DNA of 64,000 nucleotides. Source: Neopestalotiopsis rosae. Taxonomy: Eukaryota > Ascomycota > Sordariomycetes > Amphisphaeriales > Sporocadaceae. Shown here piece by piece: positions 37,719 to 48,200 of this stretch (within the stretch, counting starts at the first letter, position 1; each line of letters starts with the position of its first letter). Made by a program: the position numbers and the translations under genes. Under the pieces are notes generated by a model. That model was not told the origin of the DNA. It worked only from the letters and a program-made list of their open reading frames with translations, and searched no databases. The DNA lies in assembly GCA_023078685.1 (NCBI GenBank), contig JALGAS010000008.1, positions 806,001 through 870,000 of the forward strand, written 5' to 3'.

Positions 37719-38378
37719 ATGAGAGACAACAGAGAGGAAGCATGGAAAATCATCAGGGATTATGGTTGTTCCCTTTTCATTATGCAAGATGACTCGGCCT
37801 CACAGATGGCGGTCGCCAGGCGAGGATACATAACGTGCTCGATTGGGGTGATGAAACTACACAGCAGGATTTGATCAAGTCAGTATAGATGAACAATAGT
37901 CACCGCCCTCAAGGTTCTTGGCTGTTCCGTCTTGAAATACACAATTAGAAACTACAAATGCTTGGCCGGGGTTTCCGAGGACATTTGCCAAAGTTACAGG
38001 ATTTGGCTCTCCAGGCTTTGGAAATACACAGTTCAGGAAAGTCATGACTTGACTTCAAAGACACGATGGCAGGCAACGGTGGCTTCGGGTCTTGAAGAGG
38101 CCTCTTTTGCTGTAATGCCATGGAGTGATGAAAAGTTCTAGGCCCGCGTTCTAGGCCGATCTGAACTATTGACGAGGCAGTTGGACATTCTAGTCATTCT
38201 CGCCCGCCCCGTTGGGACAACCGTAGATAGCTTGAAAGTGGCGACGGACTCGGAATACGAAGAAAATAATCTGTCAATTTCTGACGAATCTATCCTAGAG
38301 TGGATCAAAGATGCACATTGTTCTAGCAAGCTCTGGAGGAAGCACAGGCGTTCACTTGGACTTGACATGAATGTTTAG
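37719..38378 (+). pseudogene. Interrupted open frame, possible gene relic or unresolved spliced gene
   Basis: One reading frame runs from an ATG at 37719 through 51 codons to a TGA at 37872, with another TGA at 37890. It is then open from 37893 to a TAG at 38139, and open again to a TAG at 38376. The translations look protein-like, with an acidic SISDESILEWIKDAH stretch and several Trp residues. I recognise no family. Either it is decayed coding sequence with a few nonsense changes, or short introns remove the stops (I found no clearly good donor/acceptor pairs), or it is chance. Codon bias is weak compared with neighbouring genes. Confidence 0.25.
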
Positions 38379-39705
38379 TCGAATCCCCGCCAAGGAGAAC
38401 TCATCAACAGAGGCAATGGGACACGAGATAAGCAAACAATAGACGAGACTTTTTCGCCAATGCGGTGGGCATAAGAATGCCATTTCTACGAAAGCAAGCC
38501 TCGATCTGCTCGATCAAAGCGTAGGACATCGGTTCGTAAACCCCTTTCCAATTTCCCAACCGGCAGCACGGAATATGGGGCATGAAGGAAAGAAAACAAA
38601 TCATCTATCTGGCTTCACAGCAAGAACCGGGGGGAGACGAGGGTCTAACTGGTCTCCGGCAATGTCATTTGCGGCGGTCATGTTGTGCAACGACGATCCG
38701 TAAAACATAAAAACATGACACGAACGGGCGGTGTTAGTCAGAAAAGAGGGAGGCAAGAGGAGAAAGAGACTGAGACTGAGACTGTGGCCGAGATGCAGGG
38801 AAACACTTGACGGTCACGAACGCAAGAACACGTTTCCGCGTCAGATCAGTGCAGGCGCCGAAGCAGCAAACTTGCTTTTGCTCATGTCCGTGCCATCGTT
38901 CCCGCGCCGGCCAAGTATCAGTTGGCTGGACTTTGGCGGTGCCGGGAGCAAAGGGAAGCGTTCCTCACTGCAGAGATAGTTACTAGTTGAACCATGAAAG
39001 TGGAAATGGCAGAGCCACTCATTATGCAGTTACAAAGTATATTATGGGCATCGAACGATGTGAAACGAACTGTTTGCCTAAACTACTCACTGATTCTGGC
39101 GAGATTGGCAATCTTGACATGAGCCAGTGGTTCATCAACTCATGCAGGAACGGACCATGATGGCCAGCCTACTACAAGCCTTCATGGCCTTTTCGGTGGC
39201 CGGCCAAAAAGGTGTGAGAATTTTTCCCGTGTTCAAAAATGGCTGGATTAGTATGAGCCACTGACCCAAATAGTCTGGAAAGATGGTGGCACAATGGATG
39301 GTCGAGGTTCCCGAGCTTGCCGAGGAGTGTCCGTAGTCTCATCGCCAGAGGTTGACGTCTCAAGTCGCTCTGCAACCTCACCCCAGAATCTCGCAGCTGC
39401 TGTCTTGTCCACCGCCTCAGGTGATCCGTCTGGATCTGGTAATGATTGTGTCATTGTCATGGCGGGTGACGGACCACAAATCGTGGCCATGCTCGAGGTA
39501 CTCACTCGACCCCTCTTACGGACCCAGCCTCGATTGTCCGACTTGTCAAGTACGGCACGGCCTTTCGGGTCTTGCCAAAGAGGCCAACGACCTTAGCAGT
39601 GGGGTGTTTGGAAGGAAGCGAGCTTGCCCCAACCATTGATTCAGATGACTGATTCGACACGTCTTTGTGACGGTTCAGGCCGATAGTCTGCTCCAGGTCA
39701 GTTGC

Positions 39706-40809
39706 TCAGCGGCCGTAACCAGGAGCAAATCCCGGAGGTGCGGGCGGTGCACCACCAGTTCCGGGAGCTGGAGCAAAGCCAGGAGGGGGCACTGGTCCAC
39801 GGAAACTGCCCGGGTGAAAATCTGCAGGACTGCCATATCCACTTTGAACTGGAGGCGGCCGTGCAGGCAAGCCAGAAGGGGGCGGCGGCAGGTTGGCCGG
39901 TGGAGGGCGCATTCCCATGGGCGGCACAGGACCGTTACCGTTGAGACCATATGCCACTGGTGAAGGGCGATTTCCGGCGGGTGGTGCGAACCCAGCCGGG
40001 CGCGGAGGAGGTACTGCTACATTCATGGCAGGATCGAAGCCGCCCGTGGCCATGATTGGGGGTGCGACGGCTGGTGTCGGTGTAGTCTGACCGGGCTGCT
40101 GGTGGTATGCAGGCGGCATTGGTTGAGTTTCAATAGTGACATTGTGTTTCTTGGCCTGGGCCGCCAGCATACGTTCCGCTTCGTCTCCATGTCTCTCTCC
40201 CTTGCCGTCCTTCTTGTAGGCGTACTGCACAGTGACGTCCTTATTCATGAGGAATTGTCCATTCATGTTGTGGATGGCATCGTCGCTAGCTTCAAAGGTG
40301 CTGTAGCTCACAAAACCATAGCCCTTGCTCAAGCCGTTGTCGTCGCGGGCCACCTTGGGGGGTACGGTGAGGGTACCGAAGCGACTGAAGGTGTCGTACA
40401 GGATCTTCTCGTCGACCATGGGATCAAGGTTGCCAATGAAGAGCTCCGCACCAATCTCGAGGGGCTTCTGCTTATCGGCCGACGCCTTGTTGACGCGCAA
40501 CGGTTTGCCGTAGAGTCTAATACCGTTCATGATCTTGGCTGCATAATCGGCATCGACCTCGCCGTTGAACTCGACAAAGCCGAATCCCTGGTGTGACTGG
40601 GTGACGCGATCTTTGGGCAGGTGGACGTTGACCACAGGTCCAGCCTGGACCATGAGCTCCCAGATCAGGGCATCGGTCGCGCGCTCGTCGATGTTGCCGA
40701 CATAGACTGTGGCCTCCTTGTCTTGTTCCCTGCATGGTAGTTGGATGAGCAATTTGTCCCCGAGATCAATGGGAGAGGATGAGACTTACCAGTGTTTCTG
40801 CCCTGACAT
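39706..40809 (-). CDS. SF3B4: SF3B4 (SAP49/Hsh49), U2 snRNP SF3b subunit
   Basis: Two exons, 40809-40790 and 40729-39706, with a 60-bp intron (GTAAGT...CATGCAG, phase 2), give 347 residues. The first coding exon is only 20 nt (MSGQKH plus two bases of Trp). Two RNA-recognition motifs follow. RRM1 has VYVGNI near residue 15 and the RNP1 octamer [12 protein letters not shown]2 has LFIGNLD near 104 and KGYGFVSY. The last third is Pro/Gly rich, as in metazoan and fungal SF3B4. It binds pre-mRNA near the branch site within SF3b and contacts the SF3B2 subunit. It is transcribed divergently from TOM7. The frame stays open for 67 codons after the TGA. Confidence 0.96.
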
Positions 40810-41422
40810 CTTGAAGTCGCGTTGGAAGAAACAGCAGCGAATATGTTGTTGGAGACTGGTAACTTTTTTTGGTCCTCTGTCCGTCGTCGCGCGCAGCTGG
40901 AGTAGGAGCTCGGAGCCTAGGTAGAGCTTGGCGAAGGAGTCGAATCTTATCTCGGTAGCTCAGATTTCCCTTCACTTGGCTGTCATGGTCTTGGTGTGGC
41001 TTGCTACGAGTTCCAATGTCAGTGTGTGTGGCTGCAGCGGAGACTGGTGCTGACTGGCTAGCTCCTACTGCACCAATCTTGGCCAATGCGCCACACCCAA
41101 GGACTTGAATGGCGGCGGTAGAAAGAGTCTAAGTATCCAAGATAAATCAAAACTGGCCTGTGCTTTGCTACTGACTGATGACGGAGTAGTTCCGCTACTT
41201 TGAATTTTTTGGCAGCTGCGACGACTCCATCCTAGCTGATCCAGCGCAGACAGACAAACAGATCCATACGACAACTCCTGCGCCATCTACGTTCGACATC
41301 TCAGGACCATCGAACCCTCATCTGTGCGTTCCTCATCCAGCCCACGATTACGTCCCCCAATCGCTGACCTGCCGCAAGCTACCAAACTCGATCATCCACA
41401 AGCCACAAGAGTCACCGACAAG
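40810..41422. promoter_or_regulatory. Shared divergent promoter, SF3B4 / TOM7
   Basis: 613 bp between two head-to-head housekeeping genes. No TATA box is obvious. It presumably contains both 5' leaders. Confidence 0.55.
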
Positions 41423-41832
41423 ATGGCGTTTGCTTTGTCCGAGGAGTCCAAGGTCCGCCGACACAATCACTCTGCTGCTTTTCAGAGACTGACAATACAT
41501 CTTGCAGGAGCGCATTGGCAAGCTCATTGATATCGGAAGAGTCGCTATGCACTAGTATGTTTCTTGTTCACCACCATCTCGGGGAAGCAATGAGCAGCAG
41601 CTAACAGGAAGCAGCGGATATCTCCCTCTGATTCTCTACTTCGGTATGCTTCTGAACGACACAGCACGATCAATTCATCCAAAGACGCAATCGATTAACA
41701 CTTCTACTCGCAGGATACACACGCAGCGAGCCGCGACCTTCCGTCATTCGGTATATATTCCTTTGCCGTGCCAAACGATTCTTGGAATGATGCAGCTAAC
41801 CGAGAAATAGCCTCCTCTCCCCTCTCTCTTAG
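41423..41832 (+). CDS. TOM7: TOM7, small subunit of the mitochondrial outer-membrane translocase
   Basis: Five exons (41423-41452, 41508-41554, 41615-41643, 41714-41750, 41811-41832) join with consistent phases into a 54-residue protein. It begins MAFALSEESKERI, has the GYLPLILYFGYTRS transmembrane segment and ends in a PSVIRLLSPL block; these match fungal Tom7. Tom7 modulates assembly and dynamics of the TOM complex through Tom40. The four introns are 55, 60, 70 and 60 bp, so more than half of the gene is intron. Intron 1 starts GTCCGC, an atypical donor, but has a good CTGAC branch site and a TTGCAG acceptor, and no other donor preserves the conserved SEESKERI stretch. Too small and fragmented to appear as a long open frame. 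Confidence 0.93.
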
Positions 41833-42472
41833 AGGTTTCGACTCGTTCGAAAAATAAACATCGATCAACACTGTACAGTAGCATAAAAGACGCGTCTGGC
41901 TGGCATATCTTGGTGGATTTGCATCATCATTGATTTCGGCGGCTCGTATCGGAGACCTGGGTTCTGGCAACGCGGACATGTCACGACTTGCATACAACGG
42001 TCACTTTTGCCAGAGGGGCCGCAAAAGACGACAAAGGCCGCACGAGAGCAGGACTGTATAATATCTTGTAATGAAAACGATCTCACTCATGACCCACGAA
42101 ATGATGTGTTTGTAAATGCGAAACTTGGGAATTCAACCTTGATCAAGTGACAGCCACTGCCAAACAAGCCCACTGCAGCTCAACGTATATTAAGATGATA
42201 CAATGAAAACACTCGGTGACCAAGCCCTTCTCAAGCAATTGTCCTGCTTACAGGAAGCGCAATATGAGCCCGCCCAAGGGTACCAGGTCGAGGACAACGA
42301 GGGCCGCTGGAAACAATGACGAAATATGCAACTATCGGCGATAAGAGTCTTAGCGCGGTCATCCACACCATCGACATCAAAATCCACTACCTTTCACGAG
42401 CCTCATCTCAGGAGAGAATCGAAATCCTCGTCTGGTTCTTAACATGTGACAAGAACCCTCAAAGTCATCTTC
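41833..42472. other. Intergenic stretch TOM7 - FLX1
   Basis: 640 bp with no credible coding sequence. It holds the TOM7 3' flank and the carrier-gene promoter. Confidence 0.5.
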
Positions 42473-43474
42473 ATGACACACAACCATGCGGGGGGCATCT
42501 CACCCGCCCTCGTCGAGTCCATCGCCGGGCTGACCGCGGGCTCCGTGGCCACGCTCGTGGTCCACCCCCTCGACATTGTGAAGACGCGGATGCAGCTGCA
42601 TCGCAGCAGCGCCCCGACCTCGGCCAGCCTGACTACCCTCTCGCTCGTGCGGTCGCTAGTCCAGACACCCCAACCGCTGCGTGCTCTGTACCGCGGCCTG
42701 ACGCCCAATCTGCTGGGCAACGCCTCGAGCTGGGCCTCGTTCTTCTTCTTCAAGACCCGTGCCGAGCGCGCCATCCTCGGCCTCAAGGCATCGTCGCCGG
42801 GAGGACCAAACAGCGATAGCGCGGTGTCCCTCTCCACCACGGACTACTTTGCCGCTTCCGCGCTCGCCGGCGCCGGCGTTCAGGTCTTGACCAATCCCAT
42901 CTGGGTCCTCAAGGTGCGCATGCTCTCGTCGGATCGCGGGGCCGTGGGCGCGTACCCGAGCATGTGGGCAGGGGCGGCCCAGCTGTTCCGGGACGAAGGG
43001 CTCCGGGGTTTCTACCGCGGACTGGGCATCAGCCTCATCGGCGTGAGCCACGGCGCGGTACAGTTTGCCGTGTACGAGCCGGCCAAGCGCATCTACTTTG
43101 CGCGGCGCCGCAGACGGCTGACGGACCACGAGGGCGGTATCAGTCAAGGGGACGCAGCGGCGGCGGCAGCCTCTTCGGCTCCGCTCAAGGTCAGCAACGA
43201 GGCGACCGTGGTGCTGTCGAGCGCGTCCAAGCTCGTGGCCGGCGCCGTCACGTACCCGTACCAGGTGATCCGGAGCCGGCTGCAAAACTTCAACGCCGAC
43301 GAGAACTACGGCCGGGGCATCCGCGGCGTCATTCGCAAGACGTGGCAGCACGAGGGCGTTCGGGGCTTTTACCGCGGCATCATACCTGGTGTCATTAGGG
43401 TCATGCCCGCCACTTGGGTGACGTTTCTCGTCTATGAGAACATGAAGTTCTACCTGCCCCAGTGGATGAGCTGA
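42473..43474 (+). CDS. FLX1: Mitochondrial FAD/folate carrier, FLX1/SLC25A32 type
   Basis: Intronless, 333 residues, starting at the ATG of TTCATGACA. Three mitochondrial-carrier repeats are visible with signatures PLDIVKTR, PIWVLKVR and YPYQVIRSR. Pro-Ile-Trp in the second and the uncharged Tyr-Pro-Tyr-Gln in the third are typical of the flavin/folate/pyrimidine-nucleotide branch. Each repeat ends with a YRG element (LYRGLTPN, FYRGLGIS, FYRGIIPG). It is an inner-membrane protein expected to exchange FAD between matrix and cytosol. An Ala/Ser-rich insertion and a basic RRRRR loop lie before repeat three. GC at third positions is high. A folate carrier or NAD carrier is the main alternative. 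Confidence 0.92.
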   Translation: MTHNHAGGISPALVESIAGLTAGSVATLVVHPLDIVKTRMQLHRSSAPTSASLTTLSLVRSLVQTPQPLRALYRGLTPNLLGNASSWASFFFFKTRAERAILGLKASSPGGPNSDSAVSLSTTDYFAASALAGAGVQVLTNPIWVLKVRMLSSDRGAVGAYPSMWAGAAQLFRDEGLRGFYRGLGISLIGVSHGAVQFAVYEPAKRIYFARRRRRLTDHEGGISQGDAAAAAASSAPLKVSNEATVVLSSASKLVAGAVTYPYQVIRSRLQNFNADENYGRGIRGVIRKTWQHEGVRGFYRGIIPGVIRVMPATWVTFLVYENMKFYLPQWMS

Positions 43475-44459
43475 GGATCTGCCCGATCTGGAGAATCTGG
43501 TTCGTCATGGTATGATAGATTCGTAGCACCAATATGCCCTTCGATCATTGAAAAATGACACTGTTCGGATAATCCGAATGCAAAATAAAATGTGCTGTTT
43601 CATCCATATATGTGGTCCATGAATTGTCTCTGTTTTTTTTCATGTGTCTCTGCTGCGAGTAGAGAAGACAACGGCAACAAGAAGATACTTCCGTCGCGCA
43701 GCATACTTATATTGGGGTGATTTGCCCTTGAAAGACTTGCTTTTGCCTTCATGATTCAATATTTGCAAGATGTGTTGCCAATATGGCAAATTTTAAACAG
43801 GAGGAAAATGCTACGAGAAACGATAATCATGATTTGTTGCTCGATAAGGGAGACAGATTTCACAGAACCAGATCAGGTCAATGTTTCTATGTTTCCGGTG
43901 ATCCAGTCACTTTTCTCTTTTCAAAATAAGAAATCCTAAAAATTATAACCACACTATTGAAACAAGACCATTGTGGAACAAATTGTGTCGTGAATGAATC
44001 ACAAGCTTGAACAAGCCCATTTCTACGCCTACGCACCCATCATTACTTATATTCATGTATTGACATTATTGCAAGCTCTTGAATTATCATCAGCCACCTT
44101 TAATGTCGCGGCTACGGAAAACTTTGATATCGCGATAAAAGGGTCTAGCATCTCAGTGGAGGGAATTGCACCTATAGATAGAACTTCTTCATTCAAATCA
44201 CATATGGCTCAGATTTACGAGATCGATAGCGATCGTCATGTGGTCTGAGTCACCGACTTCTCAGCGTCATATGTGCCACCATGATCTTCATAATGAATCT
44301 GGCAAATTAGCTCATCGGAACCAGAATTGAGCTGGTTTTGTGGACATGAGGAGCACCTCACACACCAAGAAATGAAATCACGATATTTGCCGACAAGCAT
44401 TTACAGATATTTGAATTAAATTCTATGCACAATATGCTGCCAACGGTCGTTGCGTCCAC
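43475..44459. other. AT-rich convergent intergenic stretch
   Basis: About 1 kb between the convergent 3' ends of FLX1 and the next gene. It is clearly more AT-rich than its surroundings, with no supported gene. Confidence 0.5.
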
Positions 44460-45276
44460 CTATGCCTTCACATTGCCGTAGCCAGCCTGGACCAGAATCC
44501 TAACATACCAGCCGTGGAGAAAGGTGATCTTGGGGGGGACCGTGTGCTCGGCGCCAGCAGGGAACTCGCCGGCGCTGTTGAACAGGGCCGACTTGAGGCT
44601 GAGGACGGCCTCCTGCTTCTCGCGGTCGATGCGGGCGCTGATGAGGACGAGGCCGTCCGAGTTGCGCAGGCCGGGGTTGATGACGGGCGAGCCGCCGCAC
44701 CGGATGGCGATCTGGTTGCCCGAGTTCTCCACCACCTCAAAGTGGTTGACGATGGGCAGGCCCTCCTCGTACTTTGACTCGGCCAGCTCCGACGTCGCCC
44801 ACACGTGGTGCTCAGAGCCCGGCGGAGCGTCGTAGCGCTTCTGCAGCTTACTCTGCGGCCAGAAACCTGGAGGATGACTCTGTGTCAGCAAATCTTGTGT
44901 AACATGAGAGCTTGCAAACATAGATATGGCCATGGGGCACATATCATACTTGACAAAAAAAAAGGAAATCTCATCATCTCATACCCCATCGGCCCCAGAT
45001 ACCACGGCAGAACTCGAGCGTCAAGGCCTCCTCGTTATCCCGCAGTTCAGGGCGGATCTTGCGCAGGGGCACGCGCTTGATGCAGTCGTCAATGAGCGCC
45101 GGGTTGTCCTTGGGGTTGTACTTGTTGTACGTCTTGGTCTTGAACCACGGGTCATTCTTGGTCAGGTCGACCAGCGTGGTGCCGGACGCGAGATAGGCCA
45201 TGCCCGCGCCGACGCTGGCCACGCCGCCCGTGAAGCCCAGCACTCCGAGCTTGAAGGCAAACCGAATGAGACCCAT
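44460..45276 (-). CDS. Unknown protein with N-terminal membrane segment
   Basis: Two exons, 45276-44985 and 44866-44460, with a 118-bp intron (GTATGA...CTCCAG, phase 1), give 232 residues. I do not recognise a named family. The N-terminus MGLIRFAFKLG leads into a Gly/Ala-rich hydrophobic segment at about residues 11-31 that could be a membrane anchor or mitochondrial signal anchor. The rest is soluble and mixed alpha/beta in composition, with a Trp-rich junction (GIWGRWGFWPQSKL) and a conserved-looking end (HGWYVRILVQAGYG). Regular codon use and clean splice sites say it is a real gene. A mitochondrial inner-membrane location is a guess from the N-terminus. Confidence 0.8.
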
Positions 45277-48200
45277 GACTTTTTAGTTTGTGAATGGAGA
45301 CAAGACAAAAGCTGATACTATGAAAGTAAACACACTCTCTCAGAGCCAACCTTATGAGCCTTGTCTGAAGCGGCTCAATTGAGTTACTGAGCACGAGGTT
45401 GCTGTGGGTCAAGACCGGGTCGCTCCACAAACGGGGCTAGGTACGTCACTATCGTCTCGTCCGGGGGTTGCTCTAGGTTCCTCACCACCCATGCCCTCGA
45501 GACGAGAGAGTCTGTTAGTGCTCTACTTGACCCGATAAGCTGCGGGACGAACCGCCAGGGCTCGCAATTTCAAAACCCGAATTTCCGGACATTTTTGGTC
45601 GTCTCGAACCGAACAAAGTCTTTCACGAGAGCCGGCGCTCACATATAAGAGAATATTTCCGTGCTTTGCGGTACGCATCTCTGGGCGATATCGACAGTGC
45701 CTCTGCAGATACTACCGACGCTGCCGCTGAGTATCACATCTGGCGACGGTGTCCACGCCGTGTCAATCTGTAATGGCAGGTATAACCAAGAAAGTAGAGA
45801 GGCATTTTGCCCCAGGACTGTCTCGTCAAAGCATCCGCGTTGTCAACCTGGCTGACAAGATGATAAAGACACGAACGAAAATAGACTGAAGCAAGGCAAC
45901 CGACGATGTTCGTAGTAGGTTCCCAGTATGGAACTGGTGGAACTTTCCAGTTAGTCTTCCCAAGCGTTCTCTTACGGAAGCTTTCGCAACACACGGCCAC
46001 TGCTCCACCCACGGACGCCAACGTCAGTGTCCTTGTAAGGCTGTAGGAGGAAGGAATACGGGGCTGTGGGCGATGGAGAACTCGGTGGCTGGGTGTGGCA
46101 CAAGCGTGGCACGTCTTGGACTGTCGCCCAGCTTGACAGCTCGGTGCCCCTCGACTACCTCAGACCGTTAGTCACCCACAGAGTCCATTGGCAAAGGAAC
46201 GGAATATACAACGACTGCCGCCCATTTGAGCCACATGCGTTCACTCATATATGGGAGAGCCGATGCAGGGATGTTTGAGGACGAGATCTATAGATTTATG
46301 AGAAGCCTTGGGTCTCGGTACTCGCCAACTCATCCCTGCCAGGCCCTTTCATCACCGACCCGACAGACACAGCAGCAAACGGAAGACGCGTGCGGTGCTC
46401 CGCGTCTTTGGATCAATACGTGGGCTGGTGGCTAGGCCATATTAAGGGCAAGGTGCAAGGTTTGGGGCTTTCCCAACCACATGGTATCAGCGTGGCATTC
46501 GTTGATCGATCTACGATTAGATTCACGGTCGGTTAGATCCGAGACAGGTCAAGGAACACCCGGTAAAACGGCAGCAAGTGGAAGATTAATAATAGTTGGG
46601 GTAGAGTTGGACGACGTTGGATCAGCCTCCCCAAGCGTCCCCAGAATATCCTGTGGAGGGATGTACGCAGCATCCAGGTCATCTATGGAGATGGACTTGT
46701 GGGAGGTCTCGGAAACGTCTCCGGGATACTGTAGGGCTGTCGACGCCATGTCTTGTCTCAGTCTGCAAATTGTAATGTGTTGTTACACGATGATGGCTCC
46801 GGAGATAATTCAATGTTAGATTTGGAGAATATCTTGCTACTGATAAGTGATCGTTGCAGTTGTGTTCGAAACGCTCATCGTGAGCACGTCCGCATGTTTT
46901 CATCTGTATATCCCGTTGATAGAGATCACTGTCTAGACCGGCGTTGTACTGGCGAATTGTCAATCGAGTTGCGTGTATTATGATTCCACAAACGACAGAC
47001 ATGAGTGAGGACAAATATGCAAAGGCAAGTTTGATCAAGCCTTGCAGGCTGCCTTCAGCTGAAGTGTTGTGTATCCCGCACACGGGGCCATCTTTTACCG
47101 GTGGACCATTATTGTTATTGTTGTTGCCACATTGCAGTTGCCTTCTCGTTTACCGAGGATGTCAAATACATACGCATTGGTCATGTAGTACATTGAGCAC
47201 GTTTCGATTGTTAGCGATCAATAATTGATCTTCGTATATGACACAGACCTCAGGTCCAGACAGATCTAAATTTGTGGAGTTTCAATAGACCGTTGATCGT
47301 TTGTTCGTTATCAGGTATTTGCAGGAATGACATCACGCTAGGGAAAACGGAGGTCTCCGCCGCGGCTCAACAAAGTTACTCGTGGAATTAGAACCGACGA
47401 TGGAGTCAAAAGCAGCAGGCAAAGCAGGCAGGCACAGACATGGGCAAACGGGGCCGCGGCTGGCCGAAAAGGTGTCAGCTGAGTTGAAAACAAACAGGAT
47501 TCCGGACCAGAATCTCCGGTTGCATGTTTCCCGGCCACCGCTTGCATTCGTTTGCGTGCTTTCCGGGTGCAGCTGGGAAGGCAAAGAAGGCAGAAGGGGA
47601 AGATCAAAGGGATGATGACACGCCTACGCCCTGATCGACGCAGACACGACAGCGGCAGGCCCCTGTTAGCGATATTCAGGATCTCGATCTGAAATAGCAT
47701 TCAAAGCAATCGGACTTGTCGCCAGGCCGGTCCAGAGCTCAGAGGGGCCATGGCTCGGCACTATACCCCACGTTAAAACGAAATCATGATGTCATGATCT
47801 AGCCCTAGATCGACAAGCGTGATTTACTTTGCAGCCAATCCCGTCTTTCGGAACCATTGACAGCTCCCCGCCCGCTGCATGTAAGTCAGGCACCATATTT
47901 TGAATCGCTTGAGCCTTCTAGGTATCCATGCAAAGTTCAAGTCAGTCGTTCGGTAGGTCGGGCCAGGGCGAAAGATCTGGGTTTCATAGGTGTCCAAAAG
48001 TCTGGAATTGACCTAGTGTAATGCATGTACCCCATAGCCGGAGAGCAGGCCAAGCAAAAGCAAATCTGTACATTGGCAGGGCCAGCAAAGCACCGGGCAA
48101 GCTATTGCTATGTGCTCTTGCACCGGTTGACACAAAGGAGTTTTAGAATAACCGTTGGAGATGCCTCGGTACACACTTTGCTCCCGAGTACCTTAGCAAC

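Larger units (their letters stand above)
24732..39705. other. 15-kb region without a confident gene, upstream of the AZF1-like gene
   Basis: No open frame resembles a known protein or has the codon bias of the confident genes, apart from two weak candidates near 37.7-38.4 kb and 39.2-39.7 kb. The DNA carries many TACCTAC/GTAGGTA motifs, a (TACC)22, a (CAG)8, a T23 run and CT-rich tracts. It must contain the promoter of the zinc-finger gene (left) and the SF3B4 3' flank (right). The rest may be regulatory DNA, non-coding transcripts or genes too fragmented to see by eye. Confidence 0.5.

Noticed and set aside
42656..43351. 231-codon open frame antisense to the FLX1-type carrier
   Set aside because: Shadow of a high-GC3 sense gene with three clear carrier signatures.
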